Assembly (NCBI RefSeq): GCF_007827045.1
Contig: NZ_RPFW01000006.1
Location: 62,001-126,000 of the forward strand
Length of the DNA stretch: 64,000 nucleotides
Source of the DNA: Trebonia kvetii
GTDB lineage: Bacteria; Actinomycetota; Actinomycetes; Streptosporangiales; Streptosporangiaceae
Reading direction: 5' to 3'
Shown: piece after piece, positions 44,891-53,628 of the stretch
How the letters are laid out: every line of letters starts with the position of its first letter
How positions within the stretch are numbered: position 1 is the stretch's first letter
Translations under genes and position numbers: made by a program
The notes under the pieces: generated by a model
Database searches by the model: none
What the model saw: the letters and a program-made list of their open reading frames with translations, nothing else
Told to the model about the DNA's origin: nothing

Positions 44891-45421
44891 GTGACCGCGG
44901 GTACAGACAGCCATCCGGACGACCCGCACGTGACGGCGCCGGGCAGGGTGCGCCAGGTCACACTGCCGCCGGCCGCGCGAGCGCTCAGCACGCTCTCCCA
45001 AGTCGACTGCGAGGACGCCTTCGTCGTCGAAACCGGCCCGGCTCTGGACCGCACGGGCGAGCAATGGGCCCGGGCGATCCTTGAAGGCGCTCCGCTGCGC
45101 ACGCGAAACGCGCTCGCGAGGGGGTGGTCTGCGCTCGGCCTGCGGCTCGGTTCAACTCAGCCTGACCGGTCTGTGCTCGGCTGGGAGGCCCGGCGCAGCA
45201 CCCCGGACGCCGCGCTCCTTGGCGCCAGCGGCCGCCTCGGGCTGTCGGGCGAACTGCTCTTCGAACGCCAGCAGCACACGCTGCTCTTCGCCACCTTCGT
45301 GCAACTGGACAACCCCATCGCACGCGCACTGTGGGCCGGAATCGCACCCCGGCATCAACAGGTCGTGCGGGACCTCCTCGCGCAGGCCAGCAGCCCGGAA
45401 CGGCCCCCGCGCCAGCCATGA
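44891..45421 (+). CDS. SRPBCC-like hypothetical protein
   Basis: A 176-residue protein. A likely START/SRPBCC fold is suggested by 'LSTLSQVDCEDAFVVETG', 'GRLGLSGELLFERQQHTLLF' and the final helix 'IAPRHQQVVRDLLAQA'. GTG at 44891 is chosen because AAGGAGG (44877-44883) stands 7 nt upstream; earlier in-frame codons include the duplicated MNRDTA segment. The TGA overlaps the ATG of the next gene (ATGA), so both are co-translated. The ligand is unknown. Confidence 0.68.
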   Translation: MTAGTDSHPDDPHVTAPGRVRQVTLPPAARALSTLSQVDCEDAFVVETGPALDRTGEQWARAILEGAPLRTRNALARGWSALGLRLGSTQPDRSVLGWEARRSTPDAALLGASGRLGLSGELLFERQQHTLLFATFVQLDNPIARALWAGIAPRHQQVVRDLLAQASSPERPPRQP

Positions 45422-45828
45422 ACCGGGACACCGCCACCGGCCTTCTCGACCGACTGCACAAGGCGCAGAACGAGTTCTACGCGGGCGGCCCCGGCGCCGC
45501 CCTCCAACAGCTCCTCGCTCCCGACATCACCTGGACTGTCCCTGGCGATAATCGCATTGCCGGGACCTACCGCGGACTCGAGGACGTGCTCGGCTACTTC
45601 CGAAAACGACGAGACCTCGCCGATCGCACATTCCAGATGAAACGGCGAGACGTTCTCGTTGGCGACGGAGACCGGATCGCCGCGCTCACCGACGGCTTCG
45701 CCACGATCCGCAACGTCGACCATCGCTGGTCGACTGTGGGCTTGTATGACGTCATCGATCAGCACATCACAGCGTGCTGGCTGCTCCCGCTCGACCAGCG
45801 CGCGTTTGACGCCATCTGGGCCGTCTGA
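45418..45828 (+). CDS. SnoaL/NTF2-like protein
   Basis: A 136-residue protein of the SnoaL-like fold: 'GPGAALQQLLAPDITWTVPG', 'IAGTYRGLEDVLGYFRKR', 'RIAALTDGFATIRNVDHRW' and a closing 'ACWLLPLDQRAFDAIW'. It could be an isomerase, cyclase or binding protein. It is translationally coupled to the SRPBCC-like gene. Its first 21 nt, including the start codon, recur as an exact direct repeat 614 bp upstream. Confidence 0.8.
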   Translation: MNRDTATGLLDRLHKAQNEFYAGGPGAALQQLLAPDITWTVPGDNRIAGTYRGLEDVLGYFRKRRDLADRTFQMKRRDVLVGDGDRIAALTDGFATIRNVDHRWSTVGLYDVIDQHITACWLLPLDQRAFDAIWAV

Positions 45829-46136
45829 GCCAGGTCCGGAAGCTGACTGACGCCGAGAAGTGCCGCAAGCACGCCGAGCGCCGGCTCGCCGGCCGCTACC
45901 GGGTCGAACCAGCCGTCTGAGCCCTACGCTGCCAGGTGGCGACCTGATCAGCATCCCCCACGACGCATGAAAACCCAGAAACAGAACTGGTCGCTCTGGC
46001 GGCCGCGCATCTAAGCCTCGATCCACCGGTCAAATAGGGGTGCATTCCGGCGTGCTAACGTGAAAGGTGCCCTATGAGCTGGGAGAATGGGAGTATCTGA
46101 CGCTTCCATCACCCGGTTCGAGAGGACACCTCGTAG
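45829..46136. other. Spacer with a short unidentified coding remnant
   Basis: Directly after the SnoaL-like stop the frame gives 'VRKLTDAEKCRKHAERRLAG', a helical, charged segment that may be the tail of a lost gene. The rest, up to the IS1380 fragment, probably includes that element's left end ('CAAATAGGGGTGCATTCCGG'). Confidence 0.4.
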
Positions 46137-46780
46137 GTGAGATTGCTGCATGCCCTGGCGACGACCGTCGCGTCGTTCGATGACCCGCATCTCGTGTCGC
46201 ACGCAGGCCTGGTTCCGGTGATGGCCCTGGCGGAGCGCGCCGGCCTGGGCGAGTTGGCCGCGGAGCACGTCCGCCCGGCCGGGGATTGCGGGGTGAACGC
46301 CCGCCTGAAGGTGCCGGCCCTGGTCGCGGGCATGGCGGCGGGCGCGGACAGCATCGATGACATGGACGTGCTGCGGCACGGCGCGATGGGCATCTTGTTC
46401 GGCGGGGTCCGCGCCCCGTCCACTCTCGGCTCGCACCTGCGCTCCTATACCTGGGGAAACGTGAGCCAGTTGGAGCAACCCGGCCGGGGGTTCCTCGCGG
46501 GACTGGCACGCCGGGCGCCGCTGCTGCCCGGCGCCCGGACCCTCGCGTTCGTGGACATCGACTCGATGCAGAAGCGGGTCTACGGGCACGCCAAGCAGGG
46601 CGCGAAGTTCGGGCACACGAAGATCGCTGGGAAGTCGCTGCTGGTGCGGGGCCTGAACGCGCTGGCCGCGGTCATCAGCACGCCGATCGCGGCGCCGGTG
46701 ATCGCCGCCACGAGGCTGCGCGGGGGGAACGCGGCCTCCGCCCGCGGCGCGGCCAGCCTCGCGGTGCAGGCCATCGGCAC
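46137..46780 (+). pseudogene. IS1380-family transposase, 3'-truncated
   Basis: The frame has the IS1380 N-terminal sequence: 'HLVSHAGLVPVMALAERAGL', 'AGMAAGADSIDDMDVLRHG', 'TLAFVDIDSMQKRVYGHAKQ' (first catalytic aspartate region) and 'GAKFGHTKIAGKSLLVRGLN'. It is readable to 'GAASLAVQAIGTG' and then runs into unrelated sequence at about 46775, before the remaining DDE residues. It is an inactive relic. Start GTG 46137 is the best candidate. Confidence 0.88.
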
Positions 46781-47059
46781 GGGGCCGTCTCGCCCAGGGG
46801 CCGAGAGGCCATTTCACGGGCTTCAACCCGGCTATCAGCGGCAAGTGCGCTCGGCGTCACGGGCAGCCCGCACCCATGCTCCCAGCCCGGCCATCCCGGC
46901 AGGACCAGAACAGCCCAGACCGCCCCGCCACGGAGCGGCAGCGACCCGCGCCAGCCGGCAACCCGCAGCCCCACGCCAATTCTCCGGGAAGCGCGACCGC
47001 CCCGGCGAGAAGGCTAAATTGAGCCAACTCAGGTTCATCATCGCGCCGCACCCGGACCG

Positions 47060-47444
47060 CAGTGGCGGCCAGCCGACTGGACGGCCATCGCGGACTTCGA
47101 CGTCCTGAACACGTTGCGCCGGGTCGGTGACCAGCACGGCAGCAAGCCCAGCGAGAGGGCCCGGGCCTCCCTGATCACCACGGGGGCCATGACCGCACGG
47201 CTGGACCGGCTCGAACGAGCCGGGCTCATCCGCCGCGCGCCCGATCCGGCCGACCGGCGCGGGGTGCTCGTCCGTCTCCCCCCGCGAGGCAGCAAGGTCG
47301 CCCGGGCAGGCGCTTCAGGAACTGACAGCCGCCAACCAGGCATTCCTCGAACCGCTCAGCGGACAGCAGCAGGACTCGATCGCCTCCGCGCTCAAGCAGC
47401 TGCTCCTTCACCACGAACCCGATAAACGCCGTCAGCCAGCTTGA
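47060..47444 (+). pseudogene. MarR-family regulator remnant, frameshifted
   Basis: The winged-helix core is clear in one frame: 'DFDVLNTLRRVGDQHGSKPS', 'LITTGAMTARLDRLERAGLI', 'RRAPDPADRRGVLVRLPPRG'. The C-terminal dimerisation helix is in another frame: 'QALQELTAANQAFLEPLSGQ' and 'DSIASALKQLLLHHEPD', ending TGA 47442-47444. The shift lies near 47300. The N-terminal helix is missing, apparently replaced by the sequence behind the IS1380 fragment. Confidence 0.78.
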
Positions 47445-47902
47445 CCCTCCCGTCTTGGCCGACAAGAAGATTGCGCCTTGGCGTCTGCCAGAGCTGGATC
47501 CAGTAGCGCCGGGATCGGGGCGGACGCTCCGTTCCGGACGAACACATAGGTGGATCGCCCATCGGCGAGCTTGATTTGATCCCGGCGTACACGGAACGCC
47601 ACGCAGAACGAGCTCCTGCTGGCCCACACAGGGTCAACCTCAATGGTTACCGTGTCATTCTGGCGAGCCGGATGCCGGTACGTGCAGCCATTCTCGACGA
47701 TGACAAGGTCGCCGCCGGTTGCCTGCAGCGCGAGGTAACCGCCGCACGCATGCTCCAGCCACGCCAGGAAGGCATCCTCAAACAACTCGTAGTACCGGCT
47801 TGCATGCACCATGCCCTGGGCGTCGCAGTAGCGGGGCGCGATGCGCACCGAAAAGCCCTGCCGATCACCGTCGCGGCCGCGCTCAGCGGCGGCGTCACCC
47901 AC
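47432..47902 (-). CDS. 4HBT/YbgC-like hotdog thioesterase
   Basis: A 156-residue acyl-CoA thioesterase-type protein. The catalytic 'APRYCDAQGMVHASRYYEL' (Asp and the following Gly/His pattern of 4-hydroxybenzoyl-CoA thioesterases) lies near 20-38, followed by 'FEDAFLAWLEHACGGYLALQ' and beta-strands 'NDTVTIEVDPVWASRSSFCV'. GTG at 47902 is preferred because GGAGG stands 6 nt before it; the upstream TTG is too close. It converges on the MarR relic with a 13-bp overlap. Confidence 0.83.
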   Translation of the reverse strand: MGDAAAERGRDGDRQGFSVRIAPRYCDAQGMVHASRYYELFEDAFLAWLEHACGGYLALQATGGDLVIVENGCTYRHPARQNDTVTIEVDPVWASRSSFCVAFRVRRDQIKLADGRSTYVFVRNGASAPIPALLDPALADAKAQSSCRPRREGQAG

Positions 47903-48095
47903 CTGCAACCTCCTCGCACACAGTCCCGTCCGCGATGACGGCTATCTCACCAGGCGGCGGGATCTCTATCAACGGCAATGACATTCTCAAGCACACAGAC
48001 GCCGCCGAGCGCTGCACTTCCGTCAGCACAAACGCCAATTCCGGTTCCCGCGAACCGCACCACGTGTCACACTCTCCTGCCGCTCTCCCCGGCAC
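47895..48095 (-). CDS. Possible 3' end of a gene coupled to the thioesterase
   Basis: The frame ends 'LPLIEIPPPGEIAVIADGTV' plus CEEVAGG, with its TGA overlapping the start region of the thioesterase gene, an arrangement typical of an operon. The N-terminal half is not protein-like, so only a C-terminal fragment may survive. No family is recognised. Confidence 0.3.
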   Translation of the reverse strand: MPGRAAGECDTWCGSREPELAFVLTEVQRSAASVCLRMSLPLIEIPPPGEIAVIADGTVCEEVAGG

Positions 48096-48099
48096 AGAT

Positions 48100-48720
48100 G
48101 CTCATGATCAGATCATCCGGAATTGCTCACGGATCCGCGGATCCTGCAGTGCGTGTAGGATCCGAGCGATCATAAGCAATCGCGGCTCGCCGACCTGCGG
48201 CGTTGTGGCCAGTGAGCAATGATGCCTCGTCGGCGTTCCGGATGATCATGAGCAATCGAGCGCAGGTGCAGACCGGCTCGCGAGTACAGACGCTGCGACG
48301 GCCTCCGGAGCAGTTACCGAAAGCGACCCGTTGTCGTCCAGCTAGGAGATCGGCGACGAGGGGAATTACCACGCTACGTAACCGATGGCCTCAGGAACGA
48401 GCGCACGAGATCCGCCGATATGCTCGGTGCTGCGCCGTCCGATGACTGCTTCCATTGCGTCGCCGGAATGGTTGCTATGGCTCAGAATGGGCAGCCGCTC
48501 GACGATGCGTCATTCAAGCACCCTGCGAAGCGGGAGCTGTCGCGTTTGGTGCGGGCGTTTCCGGGTGCGCGAGTATGGCTGTGGTGTCCGCCGAATTGTC
48601 AGGGTCGGCGGGCAAGGTGCCCAGCAGAACGTGCCGCTCTCGGATGATCTTCAGGATCTCCGTGATCGCACTTGGCGACAGCTGCCGGCCCGCCATTACG
48701 CGCTTCGCTTGGCCGCCGGC
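48100..48720. other. Gene-poor spacer
   Basis: No gene is supported. Two similar short segments, GATCATAAGCAATCG (48168-48182) and GATCATGAGCAATCG (48243-48257), differ at one position and lie 75 bp apart; they could be binding sites or a small duplication. Confidence 0.45.
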
Positions 48721-49254
48721 TCATTCGGTTGCCGGGAACGTGAGCAGGGGCTGGCTGGCGTAGTCGTAGATGACTGAGGTGCGGAAGCCGATGACCTCTT
48801 TGCGCTGGCTGAAGTGATCCATCAGGAGGCCGTGGAGCGCTGGCAGGTCGGGCACGGCGACATGGATGAGGAAGTCGTCGTTGCCAGTCAGCACGTAGAC
48901 CGCGCGGACTGGGGGGAGGGAGAGCGCGAAGGCCCGGAAGCCCTGGATGACCTGCCGGCTGAGCGGGCGGACCTGGAACGCGATGAGTGCCTGTACGGTG
49001 AGGCCGACCTTGGCGAGGCTGACTTCGGCGTGGAATCCGGCGAGCACGCCGCGGTCGCGCAGCAGCCGTGTCCGCACATGGCAGCTGGACGCGGCGATGC
49101 CGATCCGGGCGGCCAGTTCCCGGTTGCTCAGCCGCGCGTTTGACTGCAGTTCCCGGACGATCGCCGAATCTACTTCGTCCACATCCACTCCATCAGCGGT
49201 CTTTTTGGATGATGTTCGCGTACTGAGCTCTCCCGGCAGCGAACTATCTAGCAT
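48721..49254 (-). CDS. Lrp/AsnC-family regulator
   Basis: The 177-residue protein has an N-terminal helix-turn-helix ('VDSAIVRELQSNARLSNREL', 'AARIGIAASSCHVRTRLLRD') and a C-terminal RAM ligand-binding domain ('ALIAFQVRPLSRQVIQGF', 'VYVLTGNDDFLIHVAVPDLP'). ATG at 49254 is taken; an upstream in-frame start at 49305 is possible. It is divergent from the amino-acid dehydrogenase gene, so it probably senses a branched-chain or related amino acid and controls that gene. Confidence 0.9.
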   Translation of the reverse strand: MLDSSLPGELSTRTSSKKTADGVDVDEVDSAIVRELQSNARLSNRELAARIGIAASSCHVRTRLLRDRGVLAGFHAEVSLAKVGLTVQALIAFQVRPLSRQVIQGFRAFALSLPPVRAVYVLTGNDDFLIHVAVPDLPALHGLLMDHFSQRKEVIGFRTSVIYDYASQPLLTFPATE

Positions 49255-49291
49255 CACCCGTATTGGCCGATCATATGCCTCAGGAGGAGAC

Positions 49292-49450
49292 GTGCGACTG
49301 GACACCAGGCTGGTGCTTGAGGACTATCTGGCCCAGGTCGCTGGCAGCCGCTCGGCCAATGCGTCATGTCTGAGGCTGGCCATCTACGGGGCGCGCATCC
49401 GGGTTAGCGCTGCGACCAAGCGCCTGGCCCCGCACGGGGCGGCGGCGTGA
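49292..49450 (+). CDS. 52-residue protein coupled to amino-acid dehydrogenase
   Basis: GTG at 49292 follows AGGAGGAGA closely. The product starts MRLDTRLVLEDYLAQVAGSR and ends 'TKRLAPHGAAA', and is basic and helical. Its TGA overlaps the GTG start of the dehydrogenase gene (GTGA), so ribosomes reading it would initiate the enzyme. No family is known. It may be a leader peptide or a small partner protein. Confidence 0.6.
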   Translation: MRLDTRLVLEDYLAQVAGSRSANASCLRLAIYGARIRVSAATKRLAPHGAAA

Positions 49451-50496
49451 GCGCGCCGGACGCACTGCGGGTCGAGCGCGGCACGCGAACCGGCCAGCCG
49501 GTCATCATCAGCCTCCACTCCACCGGGGCCGGGCCGGCACTCGGCGGCTGCCGCGTCAAGCCGTACGCCTCCTGGCGCGACGGGCTGGACGATGCCCTGC
49601 GCCTGTCGGCTGCCATGACCGACAAGGCCGCGCTCGCCGGCCTGCCCTACGGCGGCGGGAAGACCGTCGTCGCGCTCTCCCCAGGCACGGCGGCGCATTA
49701 CGCCGGCACCCGCCGCGGCGACCTCCTCGCGGACGTCGGCGAGGTCGTCGACTCGCTCGGCGGCAGGTACATCACCGGCCCGGACGTCGGCACCTGCCCG
49801 GATGACATGGCCGTCATCGCTCAGCGCACCAGACACGTCCTGTGCCGCCCGCACAACGCGGGCGGCAGCGGCGACTCATCGGCCCCCACCGCCGCCGGGA
49901 CCCTCGCCTGCATCGACGCCGTCCGAATGCGCTTCTTCGACGGCCGCCCGGCCAGCGGGCTCACCTTCGCCATCCAGGGACTCGGCCACGTCGGCATCCT
50001 CATCGCCGACTCCCTGGCGAGCCAGGGTGCCACCCTTGTAGTGGCCGACACCGACCCGGGCCGCCGGCGGCTCGCCGGCCGCTGGCACGCCCGCATCGCA
50101 GACCCGGCGCTACTGCTGGCCAGCGACGCCGACATCCTGGTGCCCGCGGGACTAGGCGGCATCCTCACCCCGCAGACGGTCCCGGCGCTCCGCTGCCGCG
50201 CCATCGTCGGACCGGCCAACAACCAGCTCGCAGACGAGTCTGTGGCGGACCTGCTGCATGCACGCGGCATCACCTGGGCGCCCGACCCGGTCGTGAGCGC
50301 CGGCGGCATCGTCGCGTCCGTCGCCCGCGAGGTCGACCATCTTCCCGAACTCGAAGTTCACCGCCTCATCGCCGCCATCGGTGACCGCCTCGGCGCCCTC
50401 CTCGACGAAGCCGCGAAGAACGGGCAGCCGCCCCTGACGGTGGCCAGGCAACGGGTCCGCGAGCGACTCGCGCAGACCCGGAGCGCGGCGATCTAG
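49447..50496 (+). CDS. Glu/Leu/Phe/Val dehydrogenase (leucine/valine type)
   Basis: A 349-residue NAD-dependent enzyme that reversibly deaminates an L-amino acid. The N-terminal catalytic domain has 'GPALGGCRVKPYASWRDGL', 'MTDKAALAGLPYGGGKTVVA' (two active-site lysines) and 'YITGPDVGTCPDDMAVI'. The C-terminal Rossmann domain has 'AIQGLGHVGILIADSLAS' and 'IVGPANNQLADE'. The length fits leucine/valine dehydrogenases. The divergent Lrp-type gene is the likely regulator. It probably feeds branched-chain keto acids to catabolism. Confidence 0.92.
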   Translation: MSAPDALRVERGTRTGQPVIISLHSTGAGPALGGCRVKPYASWRDGLDDALRLSAAMTDKAALAGLPYGGGKTVVALSPGTAAHYAGTRRGDLLADVGEVVDSLGGRYITGPDVGTCPDDMAVIAQRTRHVLCRPHNAGGSGDSSAPTAAGTLACIDAVRMRFFDGRPASGLTFAIQGLGHVGILIADSLASQGATLVVADTDPGRRRLAGRWHARIADPALLLASDADILVPAGLGGILTPQTVPALRCRAIVGPANNQLADESVADLLHARGITWAPDPVVSAGGIVASVAREVDHLPELEVHRLIAAIGDRLGALLDEAAKNGQPPLTVARQRVRERLAQTRSAAI

Positions 50497-50546
50497 GCAT
50501 TCTCATCGTTACGGCCAAGCCGACTTCCGTCATCAAGGGAGCGATC

Positions 50547-51182
50547 GTGCAGCACCACTCCGTCCGCCGCAGCTACGACGCCATCGCCGGGTCCTACGCA
50601 GACATCTTCCGCGATGAACTGGCCGGCAAACCGCTCGACCGGGCCCTGCTGAGCTGCCTGGCTGAGCAGGCCGGAGACGGCTCGCCGGTCGCGGACCTGG
50701 GCTGTGGCCCCGGGCACGTGACGGCCTGGCTAGTTGAGCACGGCGTGGCCGCGGTGGGTATCGACCTGTCCCCTGTCATGATCGCCGCCGGCCGCCGGGA
50801 CTATCCCCAGGTGGAGTTCCGTGAGGGCGACCTCCTCGAGCTACCAGCGGACGATGGCGAGTTCGCGGCGGCCGTCGCCTTTTACTCGATCATCCACCTG
50901 GAGCACGGTGAACTGCACCGGGCATTCGGCGAGATCCGCCGGGGGCTGCGGCCAGGCGGGCGTGCCCTCATTGCGTTTCACGTCGGATCGGAGGTCAGGC
51001 ACCTGGCCGAATGGCAGGGCCACGCCATCGACCTCGACTTCCGCTTCTTCCAGTCGGCGGAGATCGCCGATGCTCTGGGGAGCGCGGGCTTGCCCGTCGA
51101 GATGAGCCTAGAGCGCGTGAACTATCCACAGGAGATTGAGACACGCCGCGCCTACCTGCTCGTAAGGAACCAGCAGTTGTGA
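50547..51182 (+). CDS. Class I SAM-dependent methyltransferase
   Basis: A 211-residue enzyme with motif I '[19 protein letters not shown]', motif II '[18 protein letters not shown]', motif III/IV '[20 protein letters not shown]' and '[19 protein letters not shown]'. The C-terminal part is short, as in small-molecule methyltransferases; the substrate is unknown. GTG 50547 follows an AAGGGA site. Its stop overlaps an in-frame GTG of the next gene's longer frame. Confidence 0.9.
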   Translation: MQHHSVRRSYDAIAGSYADIFRDELAGKPLDRALLSCLAEQAGDGSPVADLGCGPGHVTAWLVEHGVAAVGIDLSPVMIAAGRRDYPQVEFREGDLLELPADDGEFAAAVAFYSIIHLEHGELHRAFGEIRRGLRPGGRALIAFHVGSEVRHLAEWQGHAIDLDFRFFQSAEIADALGSAGLPVEMSLERVNYPQEIETRRAYLLVRNQQL

Positions 51183-51307
51183 ATTCTGCCAACCGATCAC
51201 AGGATCGTCGCGGAGCCGCCGCATTCACGGTCAGTCTGCCTGCCAGCTGGGGGCGTCTCAACGTGGATGAGAACACGGCCAATGCCAGGAACGATGAGAG
51301 GACTCGC

Positions 51308-51943
51308 ATGGCGTCACTGGATGTTCCCCTACTGCCCGGCTCGCTGGTGCGGCTTGAACCGCTGTCGGAGGGCCACGTGCCCGACCTGACGGCCGCCGTG
51401 GAGGAGGACCGCATCGCGTACGGGTACACCTGGGTCCCGCGTGCCGCAGAGGTGCGGGACTACGTGTCGGTTCAGTTGCGGCGGTCAGGGCTGACGCCCT
51501 TCGCGCAGGTCAGTCTGGCCGACAGGAAAGCGGTAGGCTGCACCGCCTATTGGGACTTGCGGACGTGGCCGGACCGGGACAGCCTGCGCGCGGTCGAGAT
51601 AGGCTTCACCTGGCTGGCCGCGTCCGCGCAGGGAACGGGCATCAACGCCGAGGCGAAGCTCCTGCTGCTCACCTACGCGTTCGAGACGCTCGGCGTGGTC
51701 CGCGTCGACCTCAAGACCGATGCCCGCAACGAGAGGTCACGGCGGGCGATCAGCGCGCTCGGCGCGCACTTTGAGGGCGTGCTGCGCAACTGGTCAGCCT
51801 CGTGGGCCCCGGGAGAAGAAGGAAGGCTGCGGGACTCGGCCATGTTCTCAGTGGTCGCCGACGAGTGGCCGACCGTAAAGTCCGCGCTAGCCGCCCGAGT
51901 TGCAGGGCTTCGCACGGGCATCGAGGCGGGCCCACGGCAGTGA
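51308..51943 (+). CDS. RimJ/RimL-type GNAT acetyltransferase
   Basis: A 211-residue protein of the GNAT_3/RimL type: '[19 protein letters not shown]' at the start, '[20 protein letters not shown]' (acetyl-CoA loop) and '[19 protein letters not shown]'. Such enzymes acetylate protein N-termini or small amines. ATG 51308 is chosen because family homology begins there; the 43 codons before it (GTG 51179) are not family-like. Confidence 0.88.
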   Translation: MASLDVPLLPGSLVRLEPLSEGHVPDLTAAVEEDRIAYGYTWVPRAAEVRDYVSVQLRRSGLTPFAQVSLADRKAVGCTAYWDLRTWPDRDSLRAVEIGFTWLAASAQGTGINAEAKLLLLTYAFETLGVVRVDLKTDARNERSRRAISALGAHFEGVLRNWSASWAPGEEGRLRDSAMFSVVADEWPTVKSALAARVAGLRTGIEAGPRQ

Positions 51944-52642
51944 GCGTGCGGCAGGCTTGACCAAATCCCGAGGTTCCGGCAGGAGAGCGGCATGGTGACG
52001 CGCGTGAATACCGACGCGGACGATATGCGCGCGCCGGCGTTGTCCGGGCAACCACCCCACAGCGTGTTCCGATTCGGCGTTCGGCGCTCTTGGCCCGGAC
52101 CGTGCATTGCAGCACAATTACTGACAGTATCGATGACTGGACAATCCCGGGACCGCGGCAAGGTTTCTTCAAGCCGCACGTTCACGACCATCTCTCTAGC
52201 GGGCGCCAATGGCATTCTCGCTTGCTAGCGTGAGGAATCGATGCAGCTTCTAGTGCCGCATCAGTCAACGTTCGCCCTGTAGTCGTCGGCGCGCCGGGCG
52301 GGATCGGTGCGCCGACGACGAGCGCCTACGCCGGATCGCCGCCCGCACCAACGCTGCCTGAGGCAAGCCAGGACGCTACGGCTGCAGAAGCCCCAGCCTG
52401 CCAGAGTCTCGAGCCGTTCCCCGGCCTCGATCACGAGCGGCGGCCGGCCGCCGGGACAAGTGTCAACCTGGACACGATCCAGGCCGTGCTCATCGCCCAG
52501 GAAGGGCACGCGTCCCCACCGTGGCGGCCTGACCCGCCATCGCCGACGGCATCACCAGCCGCCACCTGTCACGGCAATGCCCGCCAGGCCACTAACCCCA
52601 GAACTCAGAACTAACGTCAAAGACCTGGCAGCAAAAGGTGGC
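51944..52642. other. Spacer of about 700 bp, no recognisable gene
   Basis: Open frames are Arg/Pro-rich shadows. A hairpin, CGTCGGCGC (about 52284) with GCGCCGACG (about 52309), is present. The sequence GCATTCTCGCTTGCTAGCGTG at 52211-52231 partly resembles 46049-46069 near the IS1380 fragment. Nothing else is evident. Confidence 0.45.
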
Positions 52643-53512
52643 CTAGGCAGCGGCCAGGATGTCGACCACGAAGACGAGGGTGTCGGTGCCCTTGATGCCC
52701 GCCGAGGAGGCGCCGGTCTTGCCGTAGCCGTCGGCCGGCGGGATCACGAGCAGCACGCGGCTGCCGACGGTCTGGCCGACGAGGCCGAGGTCCCAGCCCT
52801 TGATGACCTGGCCCTCCCCTATCACCGCGGTGAACGGCGCGTTGCGCGCCCACGAGGAGTCGAAGACCTTGCCGGTCCGCCAGTTCACCCCGGTGTACTG
52901 GACGGCGAGGTTCTCGCCCTTGGTCACCGCTGGCCCTGTGCCCTTGATCAGGGTCTTGACCTGGAAGGCCGTCGGTGCCGTGGCGCCGGCGGGGATCGTG
53001 ACGACCGGGCCCGAGCTGCTGCTTGCCGCCGGGGCGGTCACCGTGGGCAGCCAGCCGCCGCCGTCGGAGACCTGGGTGCCCGGCACGCCAGCAGTGCTGA
53101 ACACGGATTCCATGTCGACGACGAACACGAGGGTGTCCGCCGCGCCGACGCCCGCCTTGGAGTTGCCGGCGCTGCCGAAGCCGTCCGCGGGCGGCATGAC
53201 CACCAGGATCCGGCTGCCGGCTTTCTGCCCGATCAGTGCCTTCGCCAGGCCGGGCAGGAGCGTCCCGGTGAACAGCGACGGCTTGCCGGCGGTGTAGGAC
53301 CAGCCGATGAGCTTGTGCGTCTTGCCTGACCAGTCGTAGGCGACGTAGTTGCCGATCATGCCGTCGGCGGCGGTCATTGTCGCGCCGTCGCCCTGGATGA
53401 GCGTCTTGACGTACAGCGACGGGGCGGCCCACTGTGCCGGGATCGTCACGTCCGGCGCGGTACCGAACGACCCGGCCGCGGTCACCGCGCTATTAGACAG
53501 CACCGTATCCAT
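52643..53512 (-). CDS. Tandem FKBP-type prolyl isomerase lacking an export signal
   Basis: A 289-residue protein with two FKBP domains joined by a Pro/Ser/Ala linker. The second (about 175-287) is canonical: 'ENLAVQYTGVNWRTGKVFDS', 'GEGQVIKGWDLGLVGQTVGS', 'VLLVIPPADGYG'. The first (about 32-135) keeps the fold ('AGSRILVVMPPADGFG') but lacks FDS and the VIxGW tryptophan, so it is probably inactive. Homologues are exported lipoproteins with a signal and Ser/Ala-rich linker; here the frame starts inside that linker (SNSAVTAAGSFG). The 5' end has probably been lost at the tRNA-like scar next to it. Confidence 0.88.
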   Translation of the reverse strand: MDTVLSNSAVTAAGSFGTAPDVTIPAQWAAPSLYVKTLIQGDGATMTAADGMIGNYVAYDWSGKTHKLIGWSYTAGKPSLFTGTLLPGLAKALIGQKAGSRILVVMPPADGFGSAGNSKAGVGAADTLVFVVDMESVFSTAGVPGTQVSDGGGWLPTVTAPAASSSSGPVVTIPAGATAPTAFQVKTLIKGTGPAVTKGENLAVQYTGVNWRTGKVFDSSWARNAPFTAVIGEGQVIKGWDLGLVGQTVGSRVLLVIPPADGYGKTGASSAGIKGTDTLVFVVDILAAA

Positions 53513-53628
53513 AGCGGCATAGTAGGCCGCTTCGCAGCCCCGAACCCATTGGGCGCGGCCATCGTCATCAGGAACTCTCTCTTCCTGCCATATGCGCAGG
53601 TGAGAGAGCTGACAAGGCGAAAGTGAGA

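Noticed and set aside
45951-46137. Complete IS1380 element
   Set aside because: The transposase is cut at about 46775 and no matching right terminal repeat was found, so only a relic is reported.
52307-53329. 340-codon plus-strand frame
   Set aside because: It is antisense to the FKBP gene; amino-acid use is Arg/Gly/Asp-rich shadow type.
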